In this document: positions 8,732-17,173 of the stretch, in pieces
How positions within the stretch are numbered: position 1 is the stretch's first letter
Layout: each line of letters starts with the position of its first letter
From: JANQMY01 sp965228775
Lineage (GTDB): Bacteria; Pseudomonadota; Alphaproteobacteria; JANQMY01
Assembly: GCA_965228775.1 (NCBI GenBank)
Contig: OZ245840.1
Coordinates: 124,001 to 188,000, forward strand
Direction of reading: 5' to 3'
DNA: 64,000 nucleotides
The notes under the pieces: generated by a model
What the model saw: the letters and a program-made list of their open reading frames with translations, nothing else
Told to the model about the DNA's origin: nothing
Database searches by the model: none
Program-made: the position numbers and the translations under genes

Positions 8732-9814
8732 ATGCCGAAATGGCCTGACACGCGTCTGCAGGATTTGTTGCAGATCGAATTGCCGATCCTTCTGTCTCCC
8801 ATGGCAGGGTCTGGCGGCGTTGATCTTGCGGTTGCGGTGGCAAATGCAGGCGGTCTCGGTGCTTACCCTTGCGCTTATGTCCCTAGTGAGAAAATTCGCG
8901 AAGATGTTGCCAAGCTTCGCAGTGGCACCAATCGTCCTTTCAATATGAATTTCTTTTGCCATGAAGAACCCGCTCTCGATCAAGGACGTCAGGAGGCGTG
9001 GCGAAGGAAGTTGTCTCCTTATTACGAAGAGTTCGACGCGGACCTGCCACCGCCCTTGGAAGCCATTCGCCCAAGTTCATTCAATGAAGATTTGTGCGTG
9101 CTTGTGGAAGAACTGAAACCTCATATTGTGAGCTTTCATTTCGGACTGCCACCAGAGCCTTTGCTTGATCGGGTACGGACGACCGGATGCAAAATCCTAA
9201 GTTCCGCCACCACAGTCTCGGAGGCGGTCTGGCTTGCCGAACGTGGGGTAGATGTCATCATTGCTCAAGGCGTGGAAGCTGGCGGCCACCGAGGCATGTT
9301 TTTGTCCGGCAAGATTGCCTCACAAGTAGGAACTCTGGCACTCGTCCCACAAATTGTAGACGCGGTGAACGTGCCCGTGGTTGCGGCAGGGGGCGTCGCG
9401 GATGGCAGAGGCATCGCAGCCGCTTTCGCCTTGGGTGCTAGCGGCGTTCAGATCGGCACCGCCTATTTGCGTTGTCCGGAAGCCCTGACGTCGCTGGTAC
9501 ATCGTGACGCTTTGGTGAGCGCTAAAGACGATAGCTCCGTTTTGACCAATGTGTTCAGTGGGCGGCCTGCACGTAGTGTGGTCAATCGGTTGGTACGAGA
9601 GCAGGGGCCTATGAGTGACGACACCCCCGTCTTTCCCTTGGCCACGCGAGAACTTGGTCCGCTTCGAGTGGCGTCGCAGCAGAAATCAGATGGTTCTTTC
9701 ACGCCGTTATGGACAGGCCAGGCCGGTCCGCTCGCCTCAGAGACGGCTGCAGGTGACTTAACCCAGCAACTAGCCGAAAGCGCTCTTAACATTATGAAAA
9801 ATTTGAGTAGCTGA
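8732..9814 (+). CDS. Nitronate monooxygenase (2-nitropropane dioxygenase family)
   Basis: 360 residues, an FMN-binding TIM barrel. The diagnostic QGVEAGGHRG motif carries the catalytic base His186. LSPMAGSGGVDLAVAVANAGGLG near the N-terminus and the later phosphate-binding GGVADG and ALGASGVQIGTAYL segments fit the fold. The family oxidises alkyl nitronates, detoxifying 3-nitropropionate-like compounds, though some members are enoyl reductases. It sits between the epoxide-hydrolase-like gene and a VOC gene with very short gaps (15 and 2 bases), so a shared detoxification or catabolic transcript is likely. Confidence 0.88.
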   Translation: MPKWPDTRLQDLLQIELPILLSPMAGSGGVDLAVAVANAGGLGAYPCAYVPSEKIREDVAKLRSGTNRPFNMNFFCHEEPALDQGRQEAWRRKLSPYYEEFDADLPPPLEAIRPSSFNEDLCVLVEELKPHIVSFHFGLPPEPLLDRVRTTGCKILSSATTVSEAVWLAERGVDVIIAQGVEAGGHRGMFLSGKIASQVGTLALVPQIVDAVNVPVVAAGGVADGRGIAAAFALGASGVQIGTAYLRCPEALTSLVHRDALVSAKDDSSVLTNVFSGRPARSVVNRLVREQGPMSDDTPVFPLATRELGPLRVASQQKSDGSFTPLWTGQAGPLASETAAGDLTQQLAESALNIMKNLSS

Positions 9815-9816
9815 GG

Positions 9817-10212
9817 ATGAAACAACACATCGGCAATATCTCGCTCGTCGTCAGGGACTACGATGAAGCGATCGCGTACTACACACAGAAACTGGGATTT
9901 GATCTGGTTGAAGATACGGATCTGGGCGAAGGGAAGCGCTGGGTTCTCGTGGCGCCGCCCGGCTCGGAAGAAACGCGTATTCTATTGGCGAAGGCGGATG
10001 GCCCCGATCAAGTCGCCGCGATTGGAAACCAAACCGGCGGGCGCGTCTTCCTATTTCTGTTTACGGATGATTTCTCAGCGACCTACGAAGGCTTCAATGC
10101 TGCCGGTGTGAAGTTTCTGGAAGCGCCGAGAAAGGAGCCTTATGGCACCGTGGCAGTGTTCGAAGACCTCTATGGCAACAAATGGGACCTGATTGAACCG
10201 GCAAACTTCTAG
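9817..10212 (+). CDS. VOC-superfamily protein (glyoxalase/dioxygenase fold)
   Basis: 131 residues, one pair of beta-alpha-beta-beta-beta modules. HIGNISLVVRDYDEAIAYYTQKLGF at the start and FEDLYGNKWDLIEP at the end are the two VOC signature edges. His3 or His-4-like residue and the glutamate of LIEP are likely metal ligands. The family covers glyoxalase I, dioxygenases, fosfomycin resistance enzymes and bleomycin-binding proteins; the sequence does not decide between them. It begins two bases after the nitronate monooxygenase stop and is the last gene before a hairpin. Confidence 0.85.
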   Translation: MKQHIGNISLVVRDYDEAIAYYTQKLGFDLVEDTDLGEGKRWVLVAPPGSEETRILLAKADGPDQVAAIGNQTGGRVFLFLFTDDFSATYEGFNAAGVKFLEAPRKEPYGTVAVFEDLYGNKWDLIEPANF

Positions 10213-10248
10213 AGCCGTTTTGGTTTTGATTGAAATACAAAACGGCTC
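10212..10248. terminator. Hairpin after the hydrolase - NMO - VOC operon
   Basis: A perfect 11-bp inverted repeat (GAGCCGTTTTG paired with CAAAACGGCTC) with a 15-base AT-rich loop begins at the VOC stop codon. The A/T-rich inner arm could act as the U-tract equivalent. It lies between convergent transcripts. Confidence 0.6.
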
Positions 10249-10328
10249 CAGAATCATAGTTTTGTGCGTTTCCGGACGGTGAACCGCCAATATCGGATCT
10301 TGGCACTTCACCTGGAAACGCTATAGAG

Positions 10329-11003
10329 TCAGGTCTGGTTCTCCAGCAAGGACTTGAAGCGGGCGCGCATGCCCAATTTGGTTGTCAGGTAAGCCTCTTC
10401 ATTGAGAGAGGCTAAGACCTTGGCATGCTCACGCGCGGCGGTCTCGGCGGCTGTTCGATCTGGATGTAGGCTGTCCAAGAACCCAATCTGGTAGGCTTCC
10501 TTGTATGACCGAAGCTGCGCTAGAGCCGTGGTGGCGTATTGCGCGGGGGCAGCGATGCGGTCGCGCACCAATTGCTGTGTAAGCTTCGGTACCGGAAGTC
10601 CGACGCGAACTTCTGAAAGGCCAATTTTGCCATTTCCTAAGATCCCCACACGGCGATCAGCCACGAGAAGCATCATAGCGCCAGCCGCCGTTGCGTGACC
10701 TTCTGATATGACAATACTGCGCAAACGCGAAAGATAGAGAGCTTCCAAAATGCCGCGCATTCCCTGCAGTAGTTTTTGAGCTTCCGCGTCTTGCTTGATG
10801 ACGACCTGCGTGTCCAACCCGACGCTCAGCGCTTTTTCTGCCCCTGAGATAATCAGTACAGATATTGAGTCCGTATTCACGCATTCTCGGACAGCGTCGG
10901 AAACTCCCGAAACGATGGAGGACGTTAATACGTTAACACCGCCATCATTTATCTGAAGCCGCGCGATGGGTGAGGAAGCTTCAAAGTGGATTGCTGGGTC
11001 CAT
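10329..11003 (-). CDS. Enoyl-CoA hydratase/isomerase (crotonase) family protein
   Basis: 224 residues, slightly short for the family (about 250). The first oxyanion-hole segment is seen around SVGLDTQVV, the second around EGHATAAGAMMLLVADRRVG, and the GKIGLSEVRVGLPVP segment carries the usual C-side Glu. The first catalytic Glu position of hydratases (in the A-x-G-G-G segment) is not a glutamate, so it may be an isomerase, hydrolase or non-hydratase member. It starts two bases downstream of the PPOX-type flavoprotein stop, and the two are probably co-transcribed. Confidence 0.8.
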   Translation of the reverse strand: MDPAIHFEASSPIARLQINDGGVNVLTSSIVSGVSDAVRECVNTDSISVLIISGAEKALSVGLDTQVVIKQDAEAQKLLQGMRGILEALYLSRLRSIVISEGHATAAGAMMLLVADRRVGILGNGKIGLSEVRVGLPVPKLTQQLVRDRIAAPAQYATTALAQLRSYKEAYQIGFLDSLHPDRTAAETAAREHAKVLASLNEEAYLTTKLGMRARFKSLLENQT

Positions 11004-11005
11004 TG

Positions 11006-11626
11006 CTAGTAGATCGTTTTCTTCAGCCGCTCCGGATATTCGTCGTCATAGGCTTTACCGTCAAATCCTTTGGCCAACGCTTGGAGCATGCTGCCCGTAC
11101 TTGGCAGTTCCGTTCTCTCGATCTGTACACTTGGATCCCAGAGTTTGGAGCGGACGAGCGCTTTCTGACATTGGAAATAGATGCTTTTGACCGTGACCAC
11201 GACAACGCATTTTGGTGCTTTGCCTTGCATCGTAAATGAGGCGCAAAGCTCTGGCTCCGTTGACAGCTGAGCCGTTCCGTTGATCCGCAACGTTTCGCCG
11301 ACGCCGGGGATCAAAAAGAGAAGGGAGATACGAGGGTCCCGAACAATGTTCTTCAGTGTATCAAGACGGTTATTGCCTCGCCTATCAGGCAGAACGACGG
11401 TCTTCTCATCGATTACACGGACAAAGCCCGGAGGGTCGCCGCGGGGTGAGCAATCCAAGCCTTCTTCTGCGACCGTTGCCATAAGAGCAAATGGGGATTT
11501 TTCGATGAATGACCGGTAGTGATCGGAGATATAGTCTATCTCTTTGATCAACGCGTTTGGGTTGACGGGACCATAAAGGGCCTCCAGTTCCGCAACCGTG
11601 TTGATGGTGTGCTGCTGCGTACTCAT
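11006..11626 (-). CDS. FMN-dependent pyridoxamine-5'-phosphate-oxidase-fold protein (MSMEG_1061/DR_2398 type)
   Basis: 206 residues. The split-barrel flavin fold is indicated by SPFALMATVAEEGLDCSPRGDPPGFVRVID, VLPDRRGNNRLDTLKNI and ISLLFLIPGVGETLRINGTA, which are hallmarks of a PPOX-class family of uncertain function. The SPRGD box contacts flavin phosphate in related structures. No catalytic assignment is possible from sequence; members reduce or sequester flavins or F420-like cofactors. Upstream neighbour of the crotonase on the same strand with a two-base gap. Confidence 0.82.
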   Translation of the reverse strand: MSTQQHTINTVAELEALYGPVNPNALIKEIDYISDHYRSFIEKSPFALMATVAEEGLDCSPRGDPPGFVRVIDEKTVVLPDRRGNNRLDTLKNIVRDPRISLLFLIPGVGETLRINGTAQLSTEPELCASFTMQGKAPKCVVVVTVKSIYFQCQKALVRSKLWDPSVQIERTELPSTGSMLQALAKGFDGKAYDDEYPERLKKTIY

Positions 11627-11829
11627 TGGTAAATCCCCAAGATTCTGTTGATTTCTGTCATTTGCGCCCTTTCCCTGCTCGGTTCAAGCCCATGGCCCCA
11701 ACTTTTGATGACACCTGTGTTCGGTGCGTCATGTAATTGTCGCGCCAGGTCGGCTATCCTTTCTGTCGGGGGGGCGTCTTGCTCCCGGTATTGAGTGCGG
11801 GTTTTAGCCCGATAAGAATGGAGAGCGTA

Positions 11830-12627
11830 ATGTCTGATCCAATTGATGGACGGTCGACAACGGCGAGTGCTGCCGCTCTGTCCGCCGCCGTAGGGGGGAT
11901 GATTGCCGTCTTGGCTGATCTCGTCCAAAAGGAACAAGCATCAGCGATTGTACAACTCACCACAGCAGTCAATCAGTTCGCCGACGGGTTCGCGATCCCT
12001 GTCGGAGGTATGGGATTGTTGCTGGTCCTCTTAGCGGTGGGGATGAGTTTCGTGATGCAACCCAGCAACCGATTTGCCGCGTTTTACACGGGCGCCAGTA
12101 TCATCACTGTGGTGATGACCGGCATTCCCTATGACCGGCCGCCGCCAATCGAAATCATCGAAGACCTAACGGGGACGGAGATACTGGACCCGACAGCCTT
12201 CAAGACCTATCCCAATGGCATCAAAAAGCCGATCTACCCAGTAGAGAAAGTTCAGCAGGACGGTCGTATTCCTGTGATTGTCACGGTCAGCGGCCCGGCA
12301 GAGGATTGGGGGCCAGATGCCGTACTTGAAGGGAAATTGTATGACAAGATTTCCGGACGCACTTGGGAACTTAATCAAGGGGCCGCCAAAGCGCGGAAAG
12401 GTGGCGGACAGATCACCTTTGTCTACAAATTCTATGTGGACGCCAGCGAGCCGGTAAATGGCACCTTTGCCCATCTTTATGTCCGGGTGGAAGCGCCAGG
12501 CTATACGATCGGCAAGGCGCAGAAGAAAGTTACCCAGCTTGGCAGCACTGTTGAGCTGAACGTGGAGCTGGAGCCATCGAATATGCCGATTTGGATCCAA
12601 AGGACCTTAGAGGCACCGGATTTCTAG
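11830..12627 (+). CDS. Unknown membrane protein with extracytoplasmic beta-rich domain
   Basis: 265 residues from the ATG at 11830 (GGAGAG six bases upstream); the open frame extends back to 11737 without a ribosome site. I do not recognise the family. Two or three hydrophobic stretches (about 15-30, 58-77 and 86-99) form a membrane part. They are followed by about 160 polar residues with alternating beta-like patterns (VEKVQQDGRIPVIVTVSGP, VEAPGYTIGKAQKKVTQLGSTVELNVELE), consistent with an immunoglobulin-like domain on the outside. Transcribed alone between the divergent PPOX gene and a good intrinsic terminator, so it is a real gene. Confidence 0.7.
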   Translation: MSDPIDGRSTTASAAALSAAVGGMIAVLADLVQKEQASAIVQLTTAVNQFADGFAIPVGGMGLLLVLLAVGMSFVMQPSNRFAAFYTGASIITVVMTGIPYDRPPPIEIIEDLTGTEILDPTAFKTYPNGIKKPIYPVEKVQQDGRIPVIVTVSGPAEDWGPDAVLEGKLYDKISGRTWELNQGAAKARKGGGQITFVYKFYVDASEPVNGTFAHLYVRVEAPGYTIGKAQKKVTQLGSTVELNVELEPSNMPIWIQRTLEAPDF

Positions 12628-12646
12628 GCGCGTGTGTTTGTAAGCG

Positions 12647-12676
12647 AAAAGGCCGCCTCAATTGGCGGCCTTTTTT
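12647..12676 (+). terminator. Intrinsic terminator
   Basis: AAAA, a 7-bp G+C stem (GGCCGCC with GGCGGCC), loop TCAATT and a run of six T. It is a textbook factor-independent terminator, usable on both strands because of the A-run, and ends the unknown membrane-protein transcript. Confidence 0.9.
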
Positions 12677-12757
12677 CTTGGCCTGTTGGGAAAGGCGAGG
12701 GGTCCAGAATCAAACGGACCATGGTAGACAGAACAAAAGTTGTCAGCTGGACGGTCC

Positions 12758-13252
12758 ATGAAAAACGGGCAAATCGACGATATTGATGTCAGGATTTTGG
12801 AGATCCTGCAGGAAGATGGCCGTATCACGAACCAGCGGCTCTCAGAAGCTGTTGGACTGTCTGCAAGCGCTTGTTTGGAACGCGTGCGCGCCCTGGAAAA
12901 AACAAAAATCATTGCGGGCTATCGGGCGGATATCGACCTCTCCAAATTGCGGCCCCAGGTCGTCGTGATCGCTGAAGTAACCTTGGAGAAACAAGGGGCA
13001 CAACAGCAGCGGAGTTTCGAGAAGAAGCTCAAAATGGTCCGTGAAGTGATTGAATGTTATGAAGTAAGCGGCCAATGCGACTATGTCATGAAAGTCGTCT
13101 GTCGTGATGTGGAAGCCTACCGAGCGCTCACGGCAGACATTCTTGACGATACGTCTTTCGGTGTCGCCAATATTAAGAGCCGCATCACCCTACGCTCTGT
13201 CTGGCCCTTTCAGGGCTACACGACTCAGCTTTTCAGTGGCGAAGAATCTTAA
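12758..13252 (+). CDS. Lrp/AsnC-family transcriptional regulator
   Basis: 164 residues from the ATG at 12758; an upstream in-frame TTG at 12740 is less likely because family members start MKxxxxDDxDxxIL. The N-terminal winged helix reads ILEILQEDGRITNQRLSEAVGLSASACLERVRALEKTKIIAGY, and the C-terminal RAM ligand-binding domain spans about 70-160 (VSGQCDYVMKVVCRDVEAYRALTADIL). Such proteins form octamers that sense amino acids. It lies directly upstream of the aminotransferase and guanidine-hydrolase genes, so control of arginine/ornithine use is a reasonable inference. Confidence 0.92.
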   Translation: MKNGQIDDIDVRILEILQEDGRITNQRLSEAVGLSASACLERVRALEKTKIIAGYRADIDLSKLRPQVVVIAEVTLEKQGAQQQRSFEKKLKMVREVIECYEVSGQCDYVMKVVCRDVEAYRALTADILDDTSFGVANIKSRITLRSVWPFQGYTTQLFSGEES

Positions 13253-13402
13253 ATGGTTACCGAATAATCTTCGGTGAAAAGTTGGGCGGCCTCACAGGTT
13301 CTTCGGTCTATGGTGCGGAGTTCCGGCCCAAATCCTGCAAAAAATCTCCATATTGTGTGTTGGCCGGCCAGGCCATCCCACAAAGAGCAGGATTGTCCCA
13401 AA

Positions 13403-14644
13403 ATGAACCATCTGAAGACGGAAAGTCAGTACTGCGCCCAAAACTACAAGCCGCTGCCTGTCGTTCTAACGCGGGGCGAAGGGGTTTGGTTGTGGGACGA
13501 AAAGGGCAACAAATACCTGGACATGATGAGTGCCTATTCGGCGGTAAGTCATGGGCATAGTCATCCAAAACTGATCGATGTGCTGACGAAGCAAGCCTCA
13601 CGATTGGCCATCACGTCGCGCGCTTTCCACAATGACCAGCTTGGAAAATTTCTGGAAAAACTATGTTCGGTCTCCGGTTTCGACAAAGCTCTTCCCATGA
13701 ATACGGGCGCGGAGGCGGTGGAAACTGCGATCAAAGCGGCGCGCCGTTGGGGGTATCGGGTCAAAAACATCCCGGCAGATCGCGCCGAGATCATTGTCGC
13801 CGACCAGAACTTTCACGGGCGCACCACGACAATCGTCAGCTTTTCTTCAGAGGCAGACTATAAGGCCGATTTCGGGCCGCTTACACCTGGTTTCCGCTTA
13901 GTGCCATTCGGCGATGCCCGCGCGCTGGAAGAAGCTATTACACCAAACACCTGTGCCGTACTCGTGGAACCAATTCAGGGCGAAGCCGGTATTCGCGTTC
14001 CCCCGATGGGGTGGTTGCGCGAACTGCGCGAGATCTGCACACGGAATAATGTGTTGTTGATGTTGGATGAGATTCAGTCCGGCTTAGGGCGGACCGGCAG
14101 AATGTTCGCTTTTCAACACGAGAACATCCAAGCAGACGCTATCACGGTGGGTAAAGCATTAGGGGGCGGTCTGCTGCCCGTGTCTGCTTTCCTGGCAAAC
14201 AGCGAGGTTATGGATGTATTCACGGCAGGAAGCCACGGCTCCACGTTCGGCGGGAACCCGTTGGCTGCGGCTGTTGGTTACGAAGCGCTTTGGATGCTGG
14301 AGGAAGACCGTCTTGTGGAACGGTCCGCCGAGCTGGGGCGCTATCTCATGAGCGAGCTGGAACGCATTGGGGATGGCATTTTTACCGAAGTGCGCGGGCG
14401 CGGCCTTTGGGTCGGGGTGGATCTTGATCCGGCGAAGATCTCAGCGGGCGCCATGTGTCACGAACTCATGCACCTTGGTGTCCTCACCAAAGAAACCCAT
14501 GACAAGACGATCCGCTTTGCCCCGCCTCTGGTGATCACGCGCGAAGAAATCAATTGGGCATTGGACAAGATCGCAACCGTTCTCGATCAATTCAAACCGG
14601 ATCGCGTAAGCACAAACAAGACCTCAAATTTGGAGTTGGCCTGA
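13403..14644 (+). CDS. rocD: Ornithine aminotransferase
   Basis: 413 residues from the ATG at 13403, which gives the expected N-terminus before YKPLPVVLTRGEGVWLWDEKG. It is a class III PLP aminotransferase: LDEIQSGLGRTG with Asp222, and the Schiff-base lysine Lys251 in TVGKALGGG. The AYSAVSHGHSHP and LPMNTGAEAVETAIK segments are characteristic of ornithine aminotransferases, which turn ornithine plus 2-oxoglutarate into glutamate-5-semialdehyde and glutamate. The stop overlaps the next start by one base (TGATG), so it is coupled to the ArgZ-like gene. The Lrp regulator upstream is on the same strand, 150 bases away. Confidence 0.93.
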   Translation: MNHLKTESQYCAQNYKPLPVVLTRGEGVWLWDEKGNKYLDMMSAYSAVSHGHSHPKLIDVLTKQASRLAITSRAFHNDQLGKFLEKLCSVSGFDKALPMNTGAEAVETAIKAARRWGYRVKNIPADRAEIIVADQNFHGRTTTIVSFSSEADYKADFGPLTPGFRLVPFGDARALEEAITPNTCAVLVEPIQGEAGIRVPPMGWLRELREICTRNNVLLMLDEIQSGLGRTGRMFAFQHENIQADAITVGKALGGGLLPVSAFLANSEVMDVFTAGSHGSTFGGNPLAAAVGYEALWMLEEDRLVERSAELGRYLMSELERIGDGIFTEVRGRGLWVGVDLDPAKISAGAMCHELMHLGVLTKETHDKTIRFAPPLVITREEINWALDKIATVLDQFKPDRVSTNKTSNLELA

Positions 14645-15585
14645 TGACTGTACACACCAAGCCTGGAGATATCTTGAAGCATCGAGCGCATATCGCTATG
14701 TGCCCGCCGCATTTCTTCGACGTGTCTTACAGCATCAATCCATTTATGCATCCAACCAAATGGGAAGAGGACGCCGAAAAATTTCACGGCGAAGCAGTTC
14801 ATCAGTGGAACCATCTGTCTGATACGCTGGCCAAATTGGGGGTTCGCGTAGAGCTTTTGCAACCTCATGCCGGTGTGCCGGATCTGGTCTTCACCGCGAA
14901 CGCGGCTATCGTCTTGGACCGCAAAGTGTTGCTTGCGCGATTTAGGCACCCGGAACGGCAAGCGGAAGAGCCGTTCTTCAAAGAATTTTTTGAGATGTTG
15001 CAGAGCCGTGGATTTGTTTCGGACGTGGAAGCGCTGCCGCCCAGTATTCATCAGGAAGGCGCGGGAGACTGTGTCTGGGATGTGTCCCGAAATCTCTTCT
15101 GGATCGGGTATGGTCCGCGGTCTGACATGGGTGCTGCCGACTACGTTAAAGACTTCTTCGGAAAGCGCGTCGTTCCTCTGAAGCTTCAGACAGCTCAGTT
15201 CTATCATTTGGATGTGAGCATGGCCCCGCTTAGCGGGGGTGAGATTGTCTATTACCCAGGCGCTTTTTCTCCCTGCAGCGTCGCTGAGATTAAAGACAAT
15301 GTGGGCGATCAAAATGATCTCATTGAAGCTTCGCTGGATGATGCTTCAGCCTTGTGCGTGAATGCGGTCAATATCGGGAAAGACATTGTCATGGCCCCTT
15401 GTTCGGACCGCCTTAAGGGGCAGCTCATCGAACGGGGATATACGCTGCACGAAGTGCCACTTGGACAATTCTGGAAAAGCGGCGGGGCTGCTTTCTGCCT
15501 GACGCTTCGTCTAGACAGATTCTCGACAGAGTATGCTGAAAGCCTGACTAAGAAGGAAGATTTAGTAATAGTTGAAAATGCTTAG
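14644..15585 (+). CDS. Guanidine-group hydrolase of the arginine dihydrolase (ArgZ) / dimethylargininase family
   Basis: 313 residues from the ATG at 14644. The protein matches the five-bladed-propeller amidinotransferase superfamily and, from memory of cyanobacterial ArgZ, carries its key residues in their motifs: Asn32 (SINPFM), Asn86 (VFTANA), Glu138 (QEGAGD), His188 (FYHLD) and nucleophile Cys285 (AAFCLTLR). In ArgZ the asparagine in the TANA motif distinguishes arginine dihydrolase (arginine to ornithine, CO2 and two ammonia) from arginine deiminase. The translational coupling to ornithine aminotransferase supports ornithine as product. A dimethylargininase or arginine deiminase activity cannot be excluded. 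Cytoplasmic. Confidence 0.85.
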   Translation: MTVHTKPGDILKHRAHIAMCPPHFFDVSYSINPFMHPTKWEEDAEKFHGEAVHQWNHLSDTLAKLGVRVELLQPHAGVPDLVFTANAAIVLDRKVLLARFRHPERQAEEPFFKEFFEMLQSRGFVSDVEALPPSIHQEGAGDCVWDVSRNLFWIGYGPRSDMGAADYVKDFFGKRVVPLKLQTAQFYHLDVSMAPLSGGEIVYYPGAFSPCSVAEIKDNVGDQNDLIEASLDDASALCVNAVNIGKDIVMAPCSDRLKGQLIERGYTLHEVPLGQFWKSGGAAFCLTLRLDRFSTEYAESLTKKEDLVIVENA

Positions 15586-15827
15586 GGAAGACATCTCAGT
15601 AATAAAAAGAAGCTGAGAGATCACTTTAATCTCAAGACTATTTTCCCTGAAGTTCAAATATTTTCGCAAAAATAAATAACTCCAAACATCAGTTTTGCGG
15701 CCCAGCCCTTACCGAAACCAGCGAAGGACACGCGTTTGCGTGGCCCGTACAGCCCTGATAATCAAGCCACATACCAGAGTGGCAAAAGCTGCTTTCAAAT
15801 GGAGCCTCTTGGATTAGGGCGTTCGGA

Positions 15828-17051
15828 ATGGTTTGGAGCCGGATACGGCTATGCGTGGTTTTGGCGGGTATCTTGTCGCTCATCACCACATATGCACAGG
15901 CAAAAGCACGCTTCGACTATTCGTTCGAGGTCGGCGCTGAGTTGCGTGCGTTCCCAAGTGAACCTGCATTTTCCGATCAGGAGAGTACCGATTTTTCCCC
16001 ATCCGCATTCCTGAAGCCGGAATTCATCTACCAATGGGACAATGGGGACAACACGCTGGCTGTCGAAGGGTTCCTGCGGGCGGACTTGGACGACGACAAC
16101 CGCACCCATGCAGACATTCGTGAAGCAAGCTTCACCCACAATGGTGGCAGCTGGTCGGTGGTGGCTGGGATCAGCAAGGTGTTTTGGGGTGTGACAGAGT
16201 CCAGGCATTTGGTGGACGTCATCAATCAGGATGATCAAGTTGAAGACATCGACGGGGAAGACAAGCTTGGACAGCCCATGGTCAATGTGAGCGTCTTCAC
16301 GGATGTGGGCACGTTTGACCTTTTCTATCTGCCATATTTCCGCGAACGCACATTTCCAGACGCAACGGCACGGCTGAGAGGGCCGGTTCCCATCATTCCC
16401 GATGAAGCGGTTTATGAATCGCCGGCGGAACAATGGACACAGAGCTTTGCCGCAAGGTGGTCGCATAGTTTGGGCGCTTGGGACATCGGCCTAGCCCATT
16501 TCCATGGGACCAGCCGAGAGCCGCGATTCACGCCTGTATTTGTGAGCCCGACGAACGTCATCCTTAGGCCGGTATATGACCAAATCGATCAATCCAGTGT
16601 CGATATTCAGCTGACCCAGGACGCAACCCTGTGGAAGGTAGAGGCCCTCACCCGAGGCGGGCAGGGGCGGCGTTTCGGAGCCGTTGTCGCCGGACTTGAG
16701 CACACTTTGTACCAGATATTCGGAAGTTCGGCTGATCTCGGGCTGCTGGCGGAATATCTTTATGACGGCCGGGATGAGGCACGGGCGCCGCCCATCTTCC
16801 AAGACAACGACATTTTCGCCGCCGCACGGCTGGCTTTGAACGATGTTCAAGACACAAGTGTGCTCGCGGGAGCCATTGTGGATGCCGAGGACGGTTCCAC
16901 ATTCGTGACCGCAGAGGCGGAACGCCGGATAGGCAATGACTGGAAAATCGAGTTCGAAGCCCGGTTTTTTGTGGGCTTTAGCTCAAGTCAGTTTGAAACG
17001 GCCTTGGCCGAAGACGACTTCGTTACCCTTCGGCTGACCCGCTTTATTTGA
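15828..17051 (+). CDS. Outer-membrane beta-barrel protein of unknown function
   Basis: 407 residues. A signal peptide is visible (MVWSRIRLCVVLAGILSLITTYAQA, cleavage after AQA). The rest alternates aromatic and polar residues in amphipathic strands (FLKPEFIYQW, WSVVAGISKVFWGV, WKVEALTRG, WKIEFEARFFVGF) and ends in LRLTRFI, close to the terminal aromatic pattern of barrels handled by the BAM complex. No specific family is recognised with confidence; it has a loose similarity to DUF1302-type porins often found near lipid-export genes. It precedes a P450 and an MMPL/RND exporter, so a role in lipid or hydrophobic compound traffic is possible but unproved. Confidence 0.72.
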   Translation: MVWSRIRLCVVLAGILSLITTYAQAKARFDYSFEVGAELRAFPSEPAFSDQESTDFSPSAFLKPEFIYQWDNGDNTLAVEGFLRADLDDDNRTHADIREASFTHNGGSWSVVAGISKVFWGVTESRHLVDVINQDDQVEDIDGEDKLGQPMVNVSVFTDVGTFDLFYLPYFRERTFPDATARLRGPVPIIPDEAVYESPAEQWTQSFAARWSHSLGAWDIGLAHFHGTSREPRFTPVFVSPTNVILRPVYDQIDQSSVDIQLTQDATLWKVEALTRGGQGRRFGAVVAGLEHTLYQIFGSSADLGLLAEYLYDGRDEARAPPIFQDNDIFAAARLALNDVQDTSVLAGAIVDAEDGSTFVTAEAERRIGNDWKIEFEARFFVGFSSSQFETALAEDDFVTLRLTRFI

Positions 17052-17173
17052 TCTGCCCTCGAAAAGCGGCCGTCTCTCCCACCGATTCCTTTTAGGGTTG
17101 CGTCAACCAACCCGCCATATGATGCTGGGCGAAAAAAATATTTCGATCAACAGCGAGCGGGGCGTGTTGACCA

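Noticed and set aside
11623..11937. Reverse open frame overlapping the PPOX start
   Set aside because: It runs antisense through the start of the membrane-protein gene, shows low-complexity translation and no domain; only the ATGA overlap with the PPOX gene spoke for it.
15594..15618. Hairpin after the ArgZ-like gene as a terminator
   Set aside because: The stem is only six pairs (TCTCAG with CTGAGA) with a 13-base loop and no T-run, so it cannot be called.
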